Positions 7,448-9,874 of a stretch of DNA of 9,874 nt are shown here, piece by piece. This DNA is from Gammaproteobacteria bacterium. GTDB taxonomy: Bacteria > Pseudomonadota > Gammaproteobacteria > Steroidobacterales > Steroidobacteraceae. The position numbers and the translations under genes were made by a program. Under the pieces are notes generated by a model. That model was given only the letters and a program-made list of their open reading frames with translations. It was not told the DNA's origin and made no database searches. Location: the NCBI GenBank assembly GCA_028293725.1, contig JAQGOE010000271.1:1-9874 (forward strand), in the 5' to 3' direction. The first letter of the stretch is position 1; the number at the start of each line of letters is the position of its first letter.

Positions 7448-9012
7448 CAGGCATCTCCGCAGGCGTGCAGCTCCGCACGGCAGAATTCAACGAGTGCCCC
7501 GCGGGTAAATCCGCCTCCGAAGAGGAGAATTCTCGAGGCATCCTCCCGGGCAAGAAGCGGAAGTGCGTGAGCCAGCTCGCGCCTCGCGGTCTGCGCATCC
7601 GCTGATCGCTTGGCGACCAGGCCCAGATGCAGATGAGGCATGGCGAATGTCGAATCCAGGTACGTGGCGGCCTGATCGTGTTCGATGGCGCCATCCCGGT
7701 CGCCGGCGTGCTCCCGGCAGAGCGCCATCAGGTAATGGGCGCCGGCATTCAGTTCGTCGAGGTCGAGGACCTGTCGGCAGACTCTCTGCGCTTCCGGCAA
7801 GTCACCCCTATTGGTAAGCAGCACGGCCAGGAGCAGTTGTGTGTCGGGGTCCGCTTGCGACTCCGCGGGAAGTGCCTGCAGAAGCTCCATCGCCTCCGCG
7901 AATCTCTCTTTTCGCAATAGCTCGATCGCCGGGGTTCGATCCCCGTCGGGCGTTCGCGGACTCGACTGGGAATTTGCACCCTGCGTGGCGGTGCCTCCGG
8001 AGGCACTTACAGTCGGCCCACCCGATTCCTGCGTCAGGTCTGCGACGCGCTCCGATGCCCGCCGGATGATGTTGAACCAGGTATCGCCGGGTTCGAGTGC
8101 CGCCGGAACATGACTTCGAGTTGATTCGTTGTCGGATGGCGCATGTGCGAAATCAACGGCGCTATCCGTCTCGTGGGCTTCACGGCGCTGATAGTAGAAG
8201 GTTTCGTGTGTGTGCCGCAGATGAAAGTTCTGCGAGACACCACGCAGATTCTCCGCGTGACCCAGGAATAGAAATCCCCCGGGGGCCGTTGACCTGGCAA
8301 TGCGTGCAATGACGGAGCGAGTGACCTCGCTCGTGAAATACATCGTCACGTTGCGGCAGAAGACGACGTCGAAAGCATCGCTTAGCCAGAACAGCGGGTC
8401 CTCTTCGACGAGGTTTCGCTCCTCGAACGTGACCAGCGGTCTGACCGTGCCGTCCAGGAGGAAGTCGCGGCCATCGGGGCGAAAGTATGTCGTCTGTATG
8501 TCCGCAGGAGTATCGCGGAGTGACCAGGCAGAGTACCTGGCTCGGATGGCCTTGCCCACCACCGAGGCGTTGACGTCGATCCCATGAATTTTGACGTCCC
8601 ACAACGCAAGTTGCGGGAGTTGGGTTCGAATCAGGATCGCGAGGGAATACGCTTCTTCTCCTGATGCGCATCCCGCGGAAAGGATTCGCAACCGGTGGTC
8701 ATGGCCGCGCGCTTGGATCCGCTCTGGGACGACGAGCTCCGCGAACGCACGAAAGTGGTCCGCGTACCTGAAAAAATAGGTTTCATTCACGGTGAGTCGC
8801 TCGGCGAGCGCACGCAACTCGTCAGGTTCGCCGGCCGAAGATACGATGCGCCTCTGGTACGACGAAAAGAGCTCACACCCCGTCGCCTCCATCCGCTGGC
8901 GAACGACGTCCGCGAGGAAGTCCAACCTGGGCTCATCGAAATGCAACCCGAAGCGCTGGGTCACCAGGGTCCTGAAGCACTCGATCTCGGTTGCGGCAAG
9001 CGCCATTTTCAT
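7447..9012 (-). CDS. cheR: CheR chemoreceptor methyltransferase with C-terminal TPR repeats
   Basis: The protein has 521 residues from the chosen start. Residues 5-60 form the CheR N-terminal helical domain. A VNETYFFR motif is at 75-82, the SAM-binding loop with SAGCASGEEAYS at 112-123, and VVFCRNVTMYF at 216-226. It should transfer methyl groups from S-adenosylmethionine to glutamates of the receptor at 5449-6912. Residues about 280-360 are a Ser/Thr/Gly/Pro-rich, probably disordered linker. Residues about 360-485 look like three or so TPR units (A/L/G helix pattern, for example LLLAVLLTNRGDLPEAQRVC). The end has a glycine-rich LLFGGGFTRGALVEF patch. CheR-TPR fusions are known in Wsp (WspC) and Frz (FrzF) systems. 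The start is the ATG at 9012, which overlaps the CheW stop (ATGA); a further in-frame ATG is at 9006. An open extension to 9066 exists but would overlap the CheW gene by 58 nt and is not conserved-looking. The stop overlaps the next start by 1 nt (TGATG). Confidence 0.95.
   Translation of the reverse strand: MKMALAATEIECFRTLVTQRFGLHFDEPRLDFLADVVRQRMEATGCELFSSYQRRIVSSAGEPDELRALAERLTVNETYFFRYADHFRAFAELVVPERIQARGHDHRLRILSAGCASGEEAYSLAILIRTQLPQLALWDVKIHGIDVNASVVGKAIRARYSAWSLRDTPADIQTTYFRPDGRDFLLDGTVRPLVTFEERNLVEEDPLFWLSDAFDVVFCRNVTMYFTSEVTRSVIARIARSTAPGGFLFLGHAENLRGVSQNFHLRHTHETFYYQRREAHETDSAVDFAHAPSDNESTRSHVPAALEPGDTWFNIIRRASERVADLTQESGGPTVSASGGTATQGANSQSSPRTPDGDRTPAIELLRKERFAEAMELLQALPAESQADPDTQLLLAVLLTNRGDLPEAQRVCRQVLDLDELNAGAHYLMALCREHAGDRDGAIEHDQAATYLDSTFAMPHLHLGLVAKRSADAQTARRELAHALPLLAREDASRILLFGGGFTRGALVEFCRAELHACGDA
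7455..7459 (-). promoter_or_regulatory. Shine-Dalgarno site for the second CheW
   Basis: CGGAG is read on the minus strand 7 nt before the ATG at 7447, inside the last codons of the CheR gene. Together with the 1-nt TGATG overlap it supports re-initiation or coupled translation at this junction. Confidence 0.7.
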
Positions 9013-9476
9013 GACGCCAATTCTTGCGCGGCAAGTACCTGCCACACTTCGTCCGGTAACTCCCATCCCGCCCGCAACACCATCAGAAACTGTTCGTCAA
9101 GCGTGCCGATCGCTTCGATCAAATCAGTCGAAGCTCCTCCAAGAAGGGGCGGCAACTCCTGGAATGCCGACAGGTCGAGATCGCGGATCCCGAGGACCGC
9201 GTTCACGGCAAGCGCAACCTGTCTGTCACCGAGGCGAAGCGTAACGATGCGCTCGAACGCATCGGAAGGCACACCGAGGACCGCCCCTAAGTCGACAACG
9301 GGAGTCGGAACTCCCCGTATGATAGAAACGCCCCGCACAAACGCTGGCATTCCCGCAACCGACTCAACCGGAAGTGGACGCATAGTCTCCACAACATGCT
9401 CGAGCGGCACGGCGCAGACGCGAGTTTGGACTCTAACGACGAGACTTCGCCTGGTGAGGACAGCATTATCGATCAT
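9009..9476 (-). CDS. cheW: CheW-like scaffold protein (first copy)
   Basis: This 155-residue protein is a single CheW domain. It starts with a beta-strand segment (SLVVRVQTRVCAVPLEHV, about residues 11-28) typical of CheW. The conserved core is at residues 44-68, with FVRGVSIIRGVPTPVVDL followed by GAVLG. It ends in an FLMVLRAGWELPDEVW-type tail. CheW proteins have no enzyme activity; they bridge the receptor tip and the CheA regulatory domain in the signalling array. The ATG overlaps the stop of the GGDEF gene by 4 nt (ATGA), and no strong Shine-Dalgarno is seen, so translation is probably coupled. It differs clearly from the second CheW at 6914-7447, which has a longer N-terminus. In Wsp-type systems two CheWs also flank the CheR gene (WspB and WspD), so this is the WspB- or WspD-like copy. 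The family call is firm; the specific role is inferred. Confidence 0.92.
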   Translation of the reverse strand: MIDNAVLTRRSLVVRVQTRVCAVPLEHVVETMRPLPVESVAGMPAFVRGVSIIRGVPTPVVDLGAVLGVPSDAFERIVTLRLGDRQVALAVNAVLGIRDLDLSAFQELPPLLGGASTDLIEAIGTLDEQFLMVLRAGWELPDEVWQVLAAQELAS

Positions 9477-9874
9477 GGCGATCCAGGGCGGTCCTCGAGC
9501 ATGTCCGAGGTAAACCGTCGGTAAGTGTTCCGACCGCTTCTTTTGGCGAAATACATTGCCGTGTCGGCGTGCGAGAGGAGCGATCCGACGTCTTTGCCAT
9601 CGTCCGGGTACAGACTGATCCCGATACTCAAAGTGACACGGATCTGATGGTTTCCGATCAGATGGGGCTCGGTCATCGCCTTTTTTAATTTGTCGGCGAT
9701 GACGTCCGTGCCCAGCACCGAGGTCACTTCGGTCAGCAATACCAGGAATTCGTCGCCACCCTGACGGCTGACCGTATCAGACCCGCGCAGGCACGTTTGC
9801 AGGCGCTTTGCGGCCGATTGCAGCAACCCATCCCCCACCATATGCCCGAGCGAATCGTTGATCTCCTTGAAGTT
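9473..9874 (-). CDS. GGDEF diguanylate cyclase, C-terminal part (5' end outside window)
   Basis: Only the last 133 codons are inside the window; the frame runs open to the right edge, so the first Met in view (9841) is internal and not the start. The fragment covers most of a GGDEF domain. It opens with NFKEINDSLGH, the usual nucleotide-binding segment, has an intact GGDEF signature at fragment residues 39-43, and ends with the typical ADTAMYFAKRSGRNTYRRF block. An RxxD inhibitory (I-site) motif, R30-G-S-D33, lies exactly five residues before GGDEF. From family knowledge, the enzyme should make c-di-GMP from two GTP in the cytoplasm and be product-inhibited through the I-site. No EAL domain follows; the stop comes soon after the GGDEF fold. 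Its stop overlaps the next gene's start (ATGA). By analogy with WspR, it may carry an N-terminal receiver phosphorylated by the CheA of this operon, but that part cannot be seen. The domain call is very secure; the output role is inference. Confidence 0.95.
   Translation of the reverse strand, partial: NFKEINDSLGHMVGDGLLQSAAKRLQTCLRGSDTVSRQGGDEFLVLLTEVTSVLGTDVIADKLKKAMTEPHLIGNHQIRVTLSIGISLYPDDGKDVGSLLSHADTAMYFAKRSGRNTYRRFTSDMLEDRPGSP

Noticed and set aside
9013..9066. N-terminal extension of CheR by 18 codons
   Set aside because: It would overlap the CheW gene by 58 nt, while the ATG at 9012 forms an ATGA overlap like the other junctions and starts just before the conserved CheR N-terminal domain.
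8695..9513. A 272-codon plus-strand open frame opposite cheR and the first cheW
   Set aside because: Composition is biased (Arg, Ser, Thr, Pro) with no domain pattern; it crosses the junction of two well-supported minus-strand genes.
9839..9841. Met at 9841 as the start of the GGDEF gene
   Set aside because: The frame is open to the window edge and the residues before this Met (NFKEINDSLGH) belong to the GGDEF fold, so the true start is outside.
1..9874. Mobile elements, CRISPR arrays, tRNA or rRNA genes, internal terminators
   Set aside because: No transposase, direct-repeat array, structured RNA or hairpin with a T-run was seen by reading, and there is no intergenic space over 3 nt to hold one.

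Overview
The window is one gap-free stretch of a chemosensory (Che-type) operon. Every gene I can support is on the minus strand, so transcription runs from right to left. Base composition is GC-rich (roughly 60% by eye). The gene set (CheR with a TPR tail, CheA fused to a receiver, CheB, two CheWs, a membrane receptor and a GGDEF protein) fits a Gram-negative bacterium with 'alternative cellular function' chemosensory systems, such as a proteobacterium, myxobacterium or acidobacterium. I cannot name the genus. No ribosomal RNA, tRNA, mobile element, CRISPR array or long repeat was seen.

Layout in order of transcription: (1) the C-terminal end of a GGDEF diguanylate cyclase, cut by the right edge (9874-9473); (2) a CheW-like adaptor (9476-9009); (3) a CheR methyltransferase with a TPR tail (9012-7447); (4) a second CheW adaptor (7447-6914); (5) a two-TM receptor with a CHASE3-like sensor and no visible HAMP (6912-5449); (6) a CheA kinase with a C-terminal receiver (5445-3382); (7) a CheB methylesterase (3378-2302); (8) a histidine kinase with three receivers in front of its HisKA and ATPase domains (2305-320); (9) a single-domain Rcp1-type response regulator, cut by the left edge (323-1).

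The junctions are extremely tight: 4-nt overlaps (ATGA or TTGA), one 1-nt overlap (TGATG), and gaps of 1 or 3 nt. There is no intergenic space over 3 nt, hence no room for an internal promoter or terminator between genes. The promoter must lie beyond the right edge, and the operon may continue past the left edge.

Functional reading: the first seven genes contain the Wsp parts list (receptor, two CheWs, CheR-TPR, CheA-REC, CheB, GGDEF output), but with the GGDEF gene first and the receptor moved behind the CheW-CheR-CheW block. A likely model is that the CHASE3 receptor and CheWs control CheA-REC, CheR and CheB set adaptation, and output is at least partly through c-di-GMP. The last two genes add a second kinase/regulator pair whose kinase has no sensor domain, only three receivers. 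That suggests the pathway feeds a phosphorelay leading to a stand-alone regulator. The pathway wiring is inference; the domain calls rest on motifs read directly from the translations.
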